Shown: positions 41,613-51,113, numbered from the stretch's first letter. The stretch: DNA of 64,000 bases from Variovorax sp. SG517 (GCF_013376045.1 NZ_JABMJG010000009.1:310001-374000); one strand, 5' to 3'. Notes: a model not told the origin generated them from the letters alone. Numbers and translations: made by a program.

Positions 41613-43696
41613 CGGGGGCGCTCGAAGACAAGGTGCGCGACGCCTTCGCGCAGGACGGCGCACTGTCGCGCGCCGCGGACCAGTTCCGCGAACGCACCGG
41701 CCAGACCGAAATGGCTCTGGCCGTGGCCCGCACCATCGACCAGGGCGGGGTGCTGGTGGTCGAGGCGGGCACGGGCGTGGGCAAGACCTTCTCGTATCTG
41801 GTGCCGGCGCTGCTCAGCGGCGAGCGCGTGCTGCTGTCGACGGCCACCAAGACGCTGCAGGACCAGCTGTTCGGCCGCGACCTGCCGCGCCTCGTGGAGG
41901 CGTTCGGCCTGCCCGTGCGCACCGCGCTGCTCAAGGGACGTGCGAGCTATCTCTGCCTGCACCGGCTCGACATGGCGCGCCACGACGCCTCCTTGCCGGA
42001 GCGCGGCAGCCTGCGCACGCTCGCCAAGATCGAGCAGTGGTCGAAGGCCACGCGCACGGGCGACCTGGCCGAGCTGCCGGGGCTCGACGAGCGCTCGCCG
42101 CTGATCCCGCTGATCACTTCCACGCGCGAGAACTGCCTGGGCGCCCAATGCCCGCAGTTCAAACCCTGCCACGTCAACCTGGCGCGGCGCGAGGCGCTGG
42201 CGGCGGACATCGTCGTCATCAACCACCATCTTTTCTTCGCCGATCTCGCGGTGCGCGAGACCGGCATGGCGGAGCTGCTGCCGACGGTGAGCGTGGTGGT
42301 GTTCGACGAGGCCCATCAGCTCAACGAAACCGGCGTGCAATTCCTGGGGGCGCAACTCGGCAGCGGGCAGGCGCTCGATTTCGCGCGGGACATGCTGGCC
42401 GCGGGTTTGCAGCACGCGCGTGGCCTCGTCGACTGGCAGCAGCTGGTTTCCGCGGCCGAGCGTGCCGCGCGCGAGCTGCGGCTGGTGGTCGGCAAGCAGT
42501 GGCCGGGCGCCAAGCTGCGCTGGCTGGGCGCGGCGCCCGAGGGTATCGACCCCACCGCGTGGCAGCGCGCGCTGGACGACCTGCTGCAGGCCTTCGAGAT
42601 GGCCGCGGAAGGGCTCGCCACCGTCAGCGAGATATCGCCCGACTTCGTGCGGCTGCACGAGCGCGCACGCCAGCTCGCCAGGCGCACTGCGCGCTTCGCC
42701 TTGCCGTGCGAGGTCGACTCCGTGCGCTGGGTGGACGTGGGAACGCAATTGCGGCTCATTGAGTCGCCCCTGGACATCGCCGACGCGATGCGCAAGCGGG
42801 TGCTCAAGATCGCCGACGAAGCCGACGACGCGGAAGCGGCCGATGCCGAAGACGAGGAGCTGGATGCCTATGGGGAGCGCTCCTCCGTGCGCGAGAGCGT
42901 CGAGCGCCTGGACAGCGGCCGCGCCTGGGTCTTCACCTCCGCCACGCTGGGTGACGAACCCACGCTGCGCTGGTTCACCGAACCCTGCGGCCTGCAGGAT
43001 GCCGAGGTGCTGCGGGTGCAGAGCCCGTTCGACTACGCCTCGCAGGCCGCACTCTACGTGCCGCGCGCGTTTCCCAAGCCCAACGATCCGTCGCACAGCC
43101 AGCGCGTCGCGCAGCTGGCGGCACGCGGCGCGGCCGAGCTCGGCGGCCGTACGCTCGTGCTGACGACCACGCTGCGCGCGCTGCGGACCATCGGCGACGA
43201 GATGAGGCAGCAGTTCGAGCTGCTCGACACGCAGTTGCGGCCCGAGGTGCTCGTGCAGGGCGAACTGCCCAAGCGCGTGTTGATGGATCGATTCCGCGAA
43301 GGCGCGAGCGCCGGCAGGGCCGGCTGCGTGCTCGTGGCGTCGGCCTCGTTCTGGGAAGGCTTCGACGCACCGGGCGATGTGCTGCAGCTGGTGGTGATCG
43401 ACAAGCTGCCGTTTCCGCCGCCCAACGATCCACTGGTGGAGGCGCGCTCGCAGCGCCTGGAGTCGCAGGGCCGGAGTTCATTCGCCGACTATTCGCTGCC
43501 GGAAGCGGCGGTGGCGCTCAAGCAGGGGGCGGGCCGGTTGATTCGCCGGGAGACCGACAGCGGCGTGCTGGCGATCTGCGATACGCGGCTGGTGGCCATG
43601 GGCTACGGCCGCCGGCTGCTGGCGGCCCTGCCGCCGATGCGGCGGCTGGAGAGCGAATCGGATTTCGACGCGGCGCTGGACGCGCTCAGGAGCTAG
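41609..43696 (+). CDS. dinG: ATP-dependent DNA helicase DinG/YoaA
   Basis: A 695-residue XPD-like superfamily 2 helicase that unwinds 5'-3' and resolves R-loops or repair intermediates. Walker A is EAGTGVGKTF, the DEAH box is VVFDEAHQ, and four cysteines (YLCLHRL, NCLGAQC and FKPC) form the [4Fe-4S] site, linking it to the ISC system. Helicase motif VI is near QGAGRLIRRE. It starts with GTG at 41609, overlapping the YdcH-like stop. DinG and YoaA cannot be separated reliably from sequence alone. Confidence 0.88.
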   Translation: MTGALEDKVRDAFAQDGALSRAADQFRERTGQTEMALAVARTIDQGGVLVVEAGTGVGKTFSYLVPALLSGERVLLSTATKTLQDQLFGRDLPRLVEAFGLPVRTALLKGRASYLCLHRLDMARHDASLPERGSLRTLAKIEQWSKATRTGDLAELPGLDERSPLIPLITSTRENCLGAQCPQFKPCHVNLARREALAADIVVINHHLFFADLAVRETGMAELLPTVSVVVFDEAHQLNETGVQFLGAQLGSGQALDFARDMLAAGLQHARGLVDWQQLVSAAERAARELRLVVGKQWPGAKLRWLGAAPEGIDPTAWQRALDDLLQAFEMAAEGLATVSEISPDFVRLHERARQLARRTARFALPCEVDSVRWVDVGTQLRLIESPLDIADAMRKRVLKIADEADDAEAADAEDEELDAYGERSSVRESVERLDSGRAWVFTSATLGDEPTLRWFTEPCGLQDAEVLRVQSPFDYASQAALYVPRAFPKPNDPSHSQRVAQLAARGAAELGGRTLVLTTTLRALRTIGDEMRQQFELLDTQLRPEVLVQGELPKRVLMDRFREGASAGRAGCVLVASASFWEGFDAPGDVLQLVVIDKLPFPPPNDPLVEARSQRLESQGRSSFADYSLPEAAVALKQGAGRLIRRETDSGVLAICDTRLVAMGYGRRLLAALPPMRRLESESDFDAALDALRS

Positions 43697-43721
43697 CCGG
43701 CTGCCTGGCTCCCGGTAGGGG

Positions 43722-43748
43722 CCGGCGGAGCAATTGCCGTTCCGCCGG
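43722..43748. terminator. GC hairpin between convergent dinG and bamD
   Basis: CCGGCGGA (43722-43729) pairs with TCCGCCGG (43741-43748) around an 11-base loop. There is no long T-run, so it may be a weak or Rho-assisted end for both genes. Confidence 0.45.
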
Positions 43749-43756
43749 GGTTGCTC

Positions 43757-44563
43757 TTACCAGAGCTTCCACCAAGGGTCGTCCTTGCCCTTGAAGCCGT
43801 TCGCGAGGTAGGTGCTCTGCGGGTAGTTGGTGGTCAGCACGCGCTGAGCGTCGTCGCGCAGGTCCTTCATGCCGAGCGCGTCGTACGACTTGACCATGAT
43901 GTACAGGGCTTCCTCGAGCGCCGGCACTTCGCGGTAGTCGGCAAGCGCGACCTGGGCCCGGTTGATGGCCGCCAGGTAGGCGCCGCGCGAGTAGTAGTAG
44001 CGGGCCACGTGAACCTCATACTGCGCGAGCGAGTTCACGATGTAGTTCATGCGCTGGCGCGCGTCGGGGGCGTAGCGCGAATCGGGGAAGCGCGTGACGA
44101 GGTCCTTGAACGACTCGAACGATTCCTTGGCCGCCTTCTGGTCGCGCTCCGACAGGTCCTGGCGCGTCATGAACGCGAACATGCCGAGGTCGTCGTTGAA
44201 GTTGATCACGCCCCGCAGGTAGAGCGCGTAATCGAGGGCCGGGCTCGCCGGATGCAGCTTCATGAAGCGGTCGATGGTGGCGATGGCTGCAGCCTTTTCG
44301 CCGGACTTGTGCTGGGCGTAGGCCTTTTCCAGCTGCGCCTGCTGTGCCAGCGGCGTGCCGGCGGCGCGGCCTTCGAGCTTCTCGTAGAGCGGAATGGCCT
44401 TGTCGTACGCGCCGGAGCCGGCCTCGTCCTTGGCTTCCGAATAGATGCGGTTGGGGCTCCAGGTTGCGGTCTTGTCGGCGCTGGGAGTCGACGAGCAACC
44501 TGCCAGCAGAGCCGCCGCGCTGAGCGCGATCCAGGCGGGGACCGATAATTTGGCGCGAAACAT
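43757..44563 (-). CDS. bamD: Outer membrane assembly lipoprotein BamD
   Basis: BamD is an essential TPR lipoprotein of the BAM complex that helps insert outer membrane beta-barrels. From the ATG at 44563 (MFRAKLSVPAW) it is 268 residues. The lipobox is LLAGC, with the mature N-terminus at the cysteine. TPR-type helices follow (NRIYSEAKDEAGSGAYDKAIPLYEKLE, quoted in part), and RYYYSRGAYLAAINR lies near the end. A longer frame from 44596 adds a non-conserved leader. It is divergent from rluD. Confidence 0.93.
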   Translation of the reverse strand: MFRAKLSVPAWIALSAAALLAGCSSTPSADKTATWSPNRIYSEAKDEAGSGAYDKAIPLYEKLEGRAAGTPLAQQAQLEKAYAQHKSGEKAAAIATIDRFMKLHPASPALDYALYLRGVINFNDDLGMFAFMTRQDLSERDQKAAKESFESFKDLVTRFPDSRYAPDARQRMNYIVNSLAQYEVHVARYYYSRGAYLAAINRAQVALADYREVPALEEALYIMVKSYDALGMKDLRDDAQRVLTTNYPQSTYLANGFKGKDDPWWKLW

Positions 44564-44595
44564 CACATACGGCTTTCGTGAAACAGTTGCCCTCA

Positions 44596-44601
44596 ATTAT
44601 A
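44596..44601 (-). promoter_or_regulatory. Perfect -10 (TATAAT) for bamD
   Basis: On the minus strand TATAAT occurs at 44601-44596, about 33 bases before the bamD ATG. It also sits upstream of the rluD ATG chosen at 44635. A -35 is poor (TTGCCC, 14 bases away). Confidence 0.4.
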
Positions 44602-44634
44602 TCGACCGACCCTTTGGGCAATATCCCCGAGAGC

Positions 44635-45612
44635 ATGGAGGTGGCCGAGCACGAAGAGGGCGCCGATCCCATCGAACCCAGCGAGCGGCGGCCCTTCGTC
44701 GTCGACGCGGCCCACCATGGCCAGCGGCTCGATCGCGCGCTTGCAGCGCTGGTCCCCGAGTTTTCCCGGAGCTACCTGCAGCAGCTGATCGAGGCCGGCG
44801 CGGTCGAGCTTCAGGGGCGCACGCTCACCAAGGCTTCGGCCCCTGTGAAAGCGGGGCAGGCCGGCCACATCGAACTGCGCCCCACGCCCCAGAGCCAGGC
44901 TTTCCGGCCCGAGGCGATGGACATCGCCACCGTGTACGAGGACGAGCACCTGCGCATCGTCGACAAGCCGGCCGGCCTCGTGGTGCACCCGGCGCCGGGG
45001 CACTGGAGCGGCACGCTGCTGAACGGCCTGCTGGCGCTCGATCCGAAGGCCGTGCTGCTGCCGCGCGCCGGCATCGTGCACCGGCTCGACCGCGACACCA
45101 GCGGATTGATGGTGGTGGCCCGCACGCGCGCGGCCATGGACGCGATGGTGGCGCTGATCGCCGCGCGCGAGGTCAAGCGGCAATACCTCGCCATCGGCCA
45201 CCGGCCGTGGGAGGGCGCTGCCGCGCGCCATGTCGATGCCGCCATCGGCCGCGACCCGCGCAACCGGCTGCGCATGGCCGTGGTCGATCTCGAGAGGAAT
45301 GCCGGCAAGACGGCGCGCACGCTGATCGAGCGGCTCGACAGCAACGCCGAGGGCTGCGCCGTGCGCTGCACGCTCGAAACCGGGCGCACCCACCAGATCC
45401 GCGTGCACATGGCGTCGATCGGCCACCCATTGGTGGGCGATGCGCTGTACGGCGGCGCGCCGGCTGCTGGGCTCTCGCGGCAGGCCCTGCATGCATTCAG
45501 GCTGGCCTTCGTGCATCCCGTCACGCAAGCGTCGCTGGAGTTCCACTCTGCGTTGCCGGCCGACCTCGTCCAGGCTTTGCAAGCCTGGGGGCTGGATTAC
45601 AATCGCGCCTGA
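44635..45612 (+). CDS. rluD: 23S rRNA pseudouridine synthase RluD
   Basis: RluD makes pseudouridines 1911, 1915 and 1917 in helix 69 of 23S rRNA. The N-terminal S4 domain (VDAAHHGQRLDRALAALVPEFSRS, in part) precedes the catalytic domain with RLDRDTSGLMVVART, whose aspartate is the nucleophile. Motif GRTHQIRVHMASIGHPLVGDALYG is also typical. The ATG at 44635 (MEVAEHEEGAD) gives 325 residues; a GTG at 44578 would add 19 residues across the bamD promoter. Divergent from bamD, followed by a promoter for scpB. Confidence 0.9.
   Translation: MEVAEHEEGADPIEPSERRPFVVDAAHHGQRLDRALAALVPEFSRSYLQQLIEAGAVELQGRTLTKASAPVKAGQAGHIELRPTPQSQAFRPEAMDIATVYEDEHLRIVDKPAGLVVHPAPGHWSGTLLNGLLALDPKAVLLPRAGIVHRLDRDTSGLMVVARTRAAMDAMVALIAAREVKRQYLAIGHRPWEGAAARHVDAAIGRDPRNRLRMAVVDLERNAGKTARTLIERLDSNAEGCAVRCTLETGRTHQIRVHMASIGHPLVGDALYGGAPAAGLSRQALHAFRLAFVHPVTQASLEFHSALPADLVQALQAWGLDYNRA
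45577..45603 (+). promoter_or_regulatory. Candidate promoter for scpB-rluB
   Basis: TTGCAA (45577-45582) and TACAAT (45598-45603) are 15 bases apart at the 3' end of rluD. The spacing is short, so this is moderately supported. The scpB ATG is about 140 bases downstream. Confidence 0.35.
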
Positions 45613-45740
45613 CGGCCCGAGGGCCGCGCCGGTCGCCCGAGACCGGCCTTGCGTTGCATTTGCCGCGTGCCTGCAGCGCCTACTCCTTCCATCCATCTGA
45701 ACAAGCGCCCCCAGGCGCCTTTTCCCGGATAACGCGAACC

Positions 45741-46721
45741 ATGAATACGGCGGATGCCAAGCGCATTCTCGAAACCGCCTTGATCTGTTCGAGCCAGCCG
45801 TTGCCGGTGCGCGATATGCGCGTGCTGTTCGACGACGAACTGGGTGCGGACACCATCAAGGCGCTGCTGCTCGAACTGCAGGAAGACTGGGCGCAACGTG
45901 GCCTGGAGCTGGTGAGCGTCGGCAGCGGCTGGCGCTTCCAGAGCCGGCCGGAAATGCGCGACCACCTCGATCGCCTGCACCCCGAAAAGCCGCCGCGCTA
46001 CACGCGCGCCGCGCTCGAGACGCTGGCCATCATTGCCTACCGCCAGCCCGCCACGCGCGGCGACATGGAAGACATCCGCGGCGTGACGATCAACTCGCTG
46101 ATCCTCAAGCAGCTGGAAGACCGCGGCTGGGTCGAGGTCATCGGCCACCGCGAGACCGTCGGCCGCCCGGCGCTCTATGCCACCACGCGCCAGTTCCTCG
46201 ACGACCTGGGCCTGGCTTCGCTGGACCAGCTGCCGCTGATCGAGACGCCAGCCCAGCAGGCTGCGCTCGTTGACGCGCTCGAGCAGGCATCGGGCGAGCA
46301 GCAGGGGCTGCCGATCGACGTTGCTCCGGAGACCGAGGCGCTCGCCGAAGGCGATGCCGACGCATCCGGAATGGCGGAGCTGGTGCTTTCTTCGGCCGGC
46401 GATGCGCCAGGGCTGGATGCCGAGATTGCTGCTGGGCAGCAAGGCGAGGGCGCCGAGGCGGAAGCTGCCGCGGCACCTGAAGCGCAGGTCTCGGCGCAGG
46501 AACCCGAAATCGTCGATATCGCGCCCGATGTTGCGCCAGAGATCGCCGAGCCGGCTGAATCGGTGGAAGCGATCGAGGCCGCCCAGGCGCAGGTCATCGA
46601 GAACGAGGCAGGCGCCGAGGCCACCCCCGTCGAGCCAGAACAAGAACCCGCGTCGGAATCCGATGCCCCGTCCGAAGACGAGGCCGATCCCGACGCTCCC
46701 TCTCCCGGAAAAACCTCATGA
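45741..46721 (+). CDS. scpB: Segregation and condensation protein ScpB
   Basis: ScpB is the kleisin-associated winged-helix subunit of the bacterial condensin SMC-ScpAB. The core (about residues 1-165) shows AKRILETALICSSQPLPVRD, PPRYTRAALETLAIIAYRQPATR and the RGVTINSLILKQLEDRGWVEVIG winged-helix region (all in part). From about residue 180 a long acidic tail rich in Glu, Ala, Pro and Gln follows, making it 326 residues, much longer than usual. The ATG at 45741 is chosen; the frame continues upstream but without conservation. Its stop overlaps rluB (ATGA). Confidence 0.92.
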   Translation: MNTADAKRILETALICSSQPLPVRDMRVLFDDELGADTIKALLLELQEDWAQRGLELVSVGSGWRFQSRPEMRDHLDRLHPEKPPRYTRAALETLAIIAYRQPATRGDMEDIRGVTINSLILKQLEDRGWVEVIGHRETVGRPALYATTRQFLDDLGLASLDQLPLIETPAQQAALVDALEQASGEQQGLPIDVAPETEALAEGDADASGMAELVLSSAGDAPGLDAEIAAGQQGEGAEAEAAAAPEAQVSAQEPEIVDIAPDVAPEIAEPAESVEAIEAAQAQVIENEAGAEATPVEPEQEPASESDAPSEDEADPDAPSPGKTS

Positions 46722-48499
46722 GCACAACCGACACCGAAGACGCAGCGATGCTGCCGGTCGAGCCCGAAGTCAAGAAGAAGAAAAGGGCAACCACGGCCAG
46801 GAAGGCTGCGGTTGATGCTATTGAAACGGTAGCGCCACAGGAGCCCGAGGCGCCGGCACCCAAGAAGCCGCGCGCGCCCCGCAAGAAGAAGGTGGTCGAG
46901 CCGGCCGTCGTCGAAGGCGAGGCGGTGTCCGCGCCGGTTGCGGAGGCGGCTCCGGAAGCGATCGAGCCGCAGGCCGTTGCGGCTGTGGCCGAGGAGGAGG
47001 CGCCCGTCGTTGCAGCGGAGGTCCCTCGGGATCTGGCGCCCGCCCAGGCCGCCGTCGAGGCACCCCGGCCCGTGCAGGCGGAGCGCATCGAAGACAGCGA
47101 CGACGAAGAAGAGCCCGACGAGGAAGAAGACGACCTCGACCGCGCCCGCCGCGCCGCCGAGCGCGAGCAGCGCAATGCGCCGCCGCCCGAGCCGATCCGC
47201 TTCGCGGACGTCATTTCCGGCCAGTTCGATGCGGACGAGGAAAGCCCCGAAGTCCCGCCGCTCAAGCGCGTGCTTCTGCCGGAGGCTGATTCGCCCAAGC
47301 TGCACAAGGTGCTGGCGCAGGCCGGTCTGGGATCGCGGCTCGAGATGGAGCAATTGATTCTCCAGGGCCGCATTTCCGTCAACAACGAGCCGGCCCACAT
47401 CGGCCAGCGCATCCAGTACGGCGACCAGGTCAAGATCAACGGCAAGCCGATCCGCTATCGCATCGCGCCTCCGCCGCCGCGCGTGATCGCGTACCACAAG
47501 CCCGTGGGCGAGGTGGTCACGCACGACGATCCGCAGAACCGACCGACCGTGTTCCGCAAGCTGCCGCGCCTGCAGCAGGGCAAGTGGCAGTCGGTGGGCC
47601 GTCTCGACCTGAACACCGAAGGCCTGCTGCTGTTCAGCAGCTCCGGCGATCTGGCCAACCAGCTCATGCACCCGCGCTTCGGCCTGGAGCGCGAGTACGC
47701 AGTGCGCGTGCTGGGCGCGCTTACCGCCGAAGAGAAGCAGAAGCTGCTCGACGGCGTGCGCCTCGATGACGGCATGGCGCAGTTCGGTGCCATCGAAGAC
47801 GGGGGCGGCGAAGGCTCCAACTGCTGGTATCGCGTGACCATCTCCGAAGGGCGCAACCGCGAGGTGCGGCGCCTGTTCGAGTCGGTGGGCCACGCGGTCA
47901 GCCGGCTGATCCGCATCCGCTACGGCGCCATGGTGCTGCCACGCGGCTTGAAGCGCGGCGCATGGATGGAACTCGACGACCGCGATATCCGGGCGCTGTT
48001 CCAGGCTTCGGGCGGTGCGGTTGCCCGACCGGGCCAGCAGCAGCGCGGCCCGGGGCAGGAGGGTGGCGGCAATGGCCGCGGCGGCCGCAACAAGAAGCGG
48101 CGTGGCAATCGCAATGGCGGTGGCGGCCAGCCGCCGCGCGACATGCGCGAGGGGCGTGACGACGGCGGCCGCGAGGCGCCGATCCCGAATCCGCTGGGCG
48201 ACGGACGTCCGCCGCGCGGCGATCGGGGAGGGCGCTCCAATCGCGGCGGTGGCAACGGTGGCCAGCCGCAGCAGGGGCAGGGACGCCGCGGAAACGGCAA
48301 TCGCCAGGGTGGAGATCGCCAGCAGGGCGGCGCCAACAACCAGCCCGATCCGATGAAGACCTCGCTGGGCTACATCGGTGCCGACAGCTTCTCGCGCCAG
48401 CGCAAGGAGCAGCGCGGAGGAGGTCAGCGCCGCGGTGGCGGCGGAGGCGGTGGTGGGGGCTTTGGCGGTCAGGGCGGCGGACGTCGCCGGGGGCGCTGA
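46718..48499 (+). CDS. rluB: 23S rRNA pseudouridine synthase RluB with extended tails
   Basis: RluB makes pseudouridine 2605 in 23S rRNA. The 593-residue protein has a Lys/Ala-rich, then highly acidic N-terminal region (about residues 1-180). The core carries an S4 domain (LHKVLAQAGLGSRLEMEQLI in part), GRLDLNTEGLLLFSSSGDLA with the catalytic aspartate, and GRNREVRRLFESVG. After about residue 430 a Gly/Arg/Gln-rich RGG-like tail follows, interrupted by KTSLGYIGADSFSRQR. The tails more than double the size of a typical RluB and may bind RNA. It is in an operon with scpB. Confidence 0.9.
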   Translation: MSTTDTEDAAMLPVEPEVKKKKRATTARKAAVDAIETVAPQEPEAPAPKKPRAPRKKKVVEPAVVEGEAVSAPVAEAAPEAIEPQAVAAVAEEEAPVVAAEVPRDLAPAQAAVEAPRPVQAERIEDSDDEEEPDEEEDDLDRARRAAEREQRNAPPPEPIRFADVISGQFDADEESPEVPPLKRVLLPEADSPKLHKVLAQAGLGSRLEMEQLILQGRISVNNEPAHIGQRIQYGDQVKINGKPIRYRIAPPPPRVIAYHKPVGEVVTHDDPQNRPTVFRKLPRLQQGKWQSVGRLDLNTEGLLLFSSSGDLANQLMHPRFGLEREYAVRVLGALTAEEKQKLLDGVRLDDGMAQFGAIEDGGGEGSNCWYRVTISEGRNREVRRLFESVGHAVSRLIRIRYGAMVLPRGLKRGAWMELDDRDIRALFQASGGAVARPGQQQRGPGQEGGGNGRGGRNKKRRGNRNGGGGQPPRDMREGRDDGGREAPIPNPLGDGRPPRGDRGGRSNRGGGNGGQPQQGQGRRGNGNRQGGDRQQGGANNQPDPMKTSLGYIGADSFSRQRKEQRGGGQRRGGGGGGGGGFGGQGGGRRRGR

Positions 48500-48652
48500 A
48501 AGTCTGCCGTCGCAGCGCGGCCTTTCGCGGGGTTTTCACCGATCCGCAAGGCCGCGCCGGTTAAAATCAGAGGCTTTGTCGATGCGTGACGAAACAAATT
48601 CGTTGCAGTTGTGACAAAACACTTCAAAATCAAAGCTCCAGGAAGCATTTCA

Positions 48653-49078
48653 ATGGCTATCGAACGTACCCTTTCCATCATCAAGCCCGACGCAGTTGCC
48701 AAGAACGTCATCGGCAAGATCGTTTCCCGTTTCGAGGCTGCCGGCCTCAAGATCGTCGCCGCCAAGCTGGTGCACCTGTCGCGCAACGAAGCCGAACAGT
48801 TCTACGCCGTGCACAAGGAGCGTCCCTTCTTCAAGGACCTCGTCGAGTTCATGATCTCGGGCCCCGTGTTCGTGCAAGTGCTCGAAGGCGAGAACGCCAT
48901 CGCCAAGAACCGTGACCTGATGGGCGCCACGGACCCCAAGAAGGCAGCCGCCGGCACCATCCGCGCCGACTTCGCCGACAGCATCGACGCCAACGCCGTT
49001 CACGGTTCGGACGCTCCCGAAACCGCAGCGAACGAAGTCGCCTTCTTCTTCGCCGGCCTCAACGTCTACGCACGCTGA
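48653..49078 (+). CDS. ndk: Nucleoside diphosphate kinase
   Basis: Ndk balances nucleoside triphosphate pools by phosphate transfer through a phospho-histidine. The protein is 141 residues from the ATG at 48653, preceded by AGGAAGC. The catalytic histidine is in NAVHGSDAPE, and the N-terminus MAIERTLSIIKPDAV is standard. An in-frame start at 48611 is rejected. The 153-base region before it (48500-48652) holds no gene but has a TAAAAT at 48562-48567 that may be a -10. It heads a long syntenic run to purA. Confidence 0.97.
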   Translation: MAIERTLSIIKPDAVAKNVIGKIVSRFEAAGLKIVAAKLVHLSRNEAEQFYAVHKERPFFKDLVEFMISGPVFVQVLEGENAIAKNRDLMGATDPKKAAAGTIRADFADSIDANAVHGSDAPETAANEVAFFFAGLNVYAR

Positions 49079-49099
49079 AGCCGCTTCTCGCCCGATTCC

Positions 49100-50251
49100 A
49101 TGACCACGGCCAACCTGCTCGATTTCGATCTCGAGGGATTGGCTGCGTTCTGCGAAAAACTCGGCGAGAAGAAATTCCGCGCCACGCAGCTGTTCCGCTG
49201 GATCCACCAGCGTGGCGCCAGCGACTTCACCCAGATGACCGATCTGGCGAAGTCGCTGCGCGAGAAACTCGCGACCACCGCTCGCGTGGAGGCCCTGCCG
49301 GTCATCACGCAGCACGAATCCAAGGACGGCACGATCAAGTGGCTGTTCGATGTCGGTGACGGCAATGCCGTCGAAGCCGTATTCATTCCCGAGGACGACC
49401 GCGGCACCCTTTGCGTGTCGTCCCAGGCCGGCTGTGCGGTCGGTTGCCGCTTCTGCTCCACGGGGCATCAGGGCTTCAGCCGCAACCTGGGCACGGGCGA
49501 GATCGTCGCCCAGCTCTGGTTTGCCGAGCATTTCCTGCGCAAGCACCTCAAGCGCGACGAACGCGTCATCTCCAACGTGGTGATGATGGGTATGGGCGAG
49601 CCGCTGCAGAACTACTCGGCGCTCGTTCCCGCGCTGCGCACCATGCTCGACGACAACGCCTACGGGCTGTCGCGCCGTCGCGTGACGGTGTCGACCTCCG
49701 GCGTGGTGCCGATGATCGACCGCCTGGGTGCCGATTGCGCCGTGGCACTCGCCGTTTCGCTGCACGCGCCCAATGATCCGCTGCGCGACGACCTCGTGCC
49801 GCTGAATCGCAAGTACCCGATCGACGAACTCATCGAGTCCTGCAAGCGCTACCTAGCGCATGCGCCGCGCGACTTCATCACCTTCGAGTACTGCATGCTC
49901 GACGGCGTGAACGACCAGCCCGAGCATGCGCGGCAGCTCATCGAGCTGGTCCGCAAGCACGGCATCTCGTGCAAGTTCAACCTGATCCCGTTCAACCCTT
50001 TCCCCGCCTCGGGCCTGCTGCGCTCGCCCCAGCCGCGCGTGCTGGCGTTCGCCAGGACGCTCAGCGAGGCAGGGCTCGTGACCACCGTGCGCAAGACGCG
50101 CGGTGACGACATCGATGCCGCCTGCGGCCAGCTCGCCGGCGACGTCAAGGACCGCACCCGCGCGGCCGAGCGCATGGCGCAGCGCCGCGCGGCGCAGGAG
50201 CGCCCCGTTGTTTTGCATCCGGTCCGAAAGACCGTCCCCCAGGAGCATTGA
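49100..50251 (+). CDS. rlmN: Dual-specificity RNA methyltransferase RlmN
   Basis: RlmN is a radical SAM enzyme that methylates A2503 of 23S rRNA and A37 of certain tRNAs. The 383-residue protein shows the C-x3-C-x2-C motif in GCAVGCRFCSTG, which binds a [4Fe-4S] cluster, the GMGEPLQNY segment and a conserved cysteine near the end (DIDAACGQL) for the methyl transfer. It depends on the ISC system also encoded in this window. It starts 21 bases after ndk. Confidence 0.96.
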   Translation: MTTANLLDFDLEGLAAFCEKLGEKKFRATQLFRWIHQRGASDFTQMTDLAKSLREKLATTARVEALPVITQHESKDGTIKWLFDVGDGNAVEAVFIPEDDRGTLCVSSQAGCAVGCRFCSTGHQGFSRNLGTGEIVAQLWFAEHFLRKHLKRDERVISNVVMMGMGEPLQNYSALVPALRTMLDDNAYGLSRRRVTVSTSGVVPMIDRLGADCAVALAVSLHAPNDPLRDDLVPLNRKYPIDELIESCKRYLAHAPRDFITFEYCMLDGVNDQPEHARQLIELVRKHGISCKFNLIPFNPFPASGLLRSPQPRVLAFARTLSEAGLVTTVRKTRGDDIDAACGQLAGDVKDRTRAAERMAQRRAAQERPVVLHPVRKTVPQEH

Positions 50252-50255
50252 ACCG

Positions 50256-51113
50256 ATGAGCATGGCCTTTTCGATGACGACCGCGAACGTGCAGCGGATG
50301 CTGACTGTGGGTTTCGCGGGCGTCGCCATGTCGTTGCTGCTCGGAGGCTGCGTGAACACGCGCACCACCACCACCAGCCTGGCCGACAGCAGCAACTCGT
50401 CCAAGGCCACCGAGATCGTCACCGAGTCCGACGAGTCCAGCCGCCAGCGCCGCGCGCGCCTGCGCATGGAACTGGCCGCCGGCTACTTCGAGCACGGCCA
50501 GACCACCGTCGCGCTCGACGAGATCAAGCAGGCGCTGGCCGCAGACCCCAACAACGCCGACGCCTACAACCTGCGCGGCCTGGTCTACATGCGGCTCGAC
50601 GACGCCGGCCTGGCCGAGGACAGCTTCCGCCGCGCCATCGCCATCAATCCGCGCGACCCGAACGCGCGCCACAACTACGGCTGGCTGCTGTGCCAGCAGA
50701 ACCGCTTTGGCGATGCGGCCGCCCAGTTCAACGAGGCCCTGGCCGTTCCCAGCTACAACGACCGCGCCAAGACGCTCATGACGCAGGGCGTGTGCGAGCT
50801 CAAGGCCGGCCAGCGCGACAAGGCGGAGCGCACCCTCATGCAGGCCTACGAGATCGACGCCGGCAACCCGGTGGTCGCTTTCAACCTGGCCTCCGTGCTG
50901 GCGCAGCGCGAGGAATGGTCGCGCGCGCAGTTCTACATCCGCCGCGTCAACAACAGCGCCGCGGCCAGCGCCGAGACGCTCTGGCTCGGCATCAAGATCG
51001 AACGTAAGCTGAACAACCGCGAGGCAGTCGCGCAGTTGGGAGGCCAACTGCAACGACGCTTCCCCCAGTCGCGGGAGGCAACAGCGTACGAGCGCGGGAA
51101 TTTCAATGACTGA
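50256..51113 (+). CDS. pilW: Type IV pilus biogenesis lipoprotein PilW/PilF
   Basis: PilW (PilF) is a TPR lipoprotein needed for assembly of the PilQ secretin. From the ATG at 50256 the protein is 285 residues with the lipobox LLLGGC, preceded by AGGAGCATTGAACCG. The mature part has tandem TPRs (ARLRMELAAGYFEHGQTTVALDE, PNNADAYNLRGLVYMRLDDAG and PNARHNYGWLLCQQ, in part). The longer frame from 50103 is rejected because it starts inside rlmN. It overlaps rodZ by eight bases. Confidence 0.92.
   Translation: MSMAFSMTTANVQRMLTVGFAGVAMSLLLGGCVNTRTTTTSLADSSNSSKATEIVTESDESSRQRRARLRMELAAGYFEHGQTTVALDEIKQALAADPNNADAYNLRGLVYMRLDDAGLAEDSFRRAIAINPRDPNARHNYGWLLCQQNRFGDAAAQFNEALAVPSYNDRAKTLMTQGVCELKAGQRDKAERTLMQAYEIDAGNPVVAFNLASVLAQREEWSRAQFYIRRVNNSAAASAETLWLGIKIERKLNNREAVAQLGGQLQRRFPQSREATAYERGNFND

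Noticed and set aside
44445..45740. Upstream extension of the scpB frame to 44445
   Set aside because: It runs antiparallel to bamD and through rluD in another frame and lacks similarity to ScpB; the conserved protein begins at 45741.
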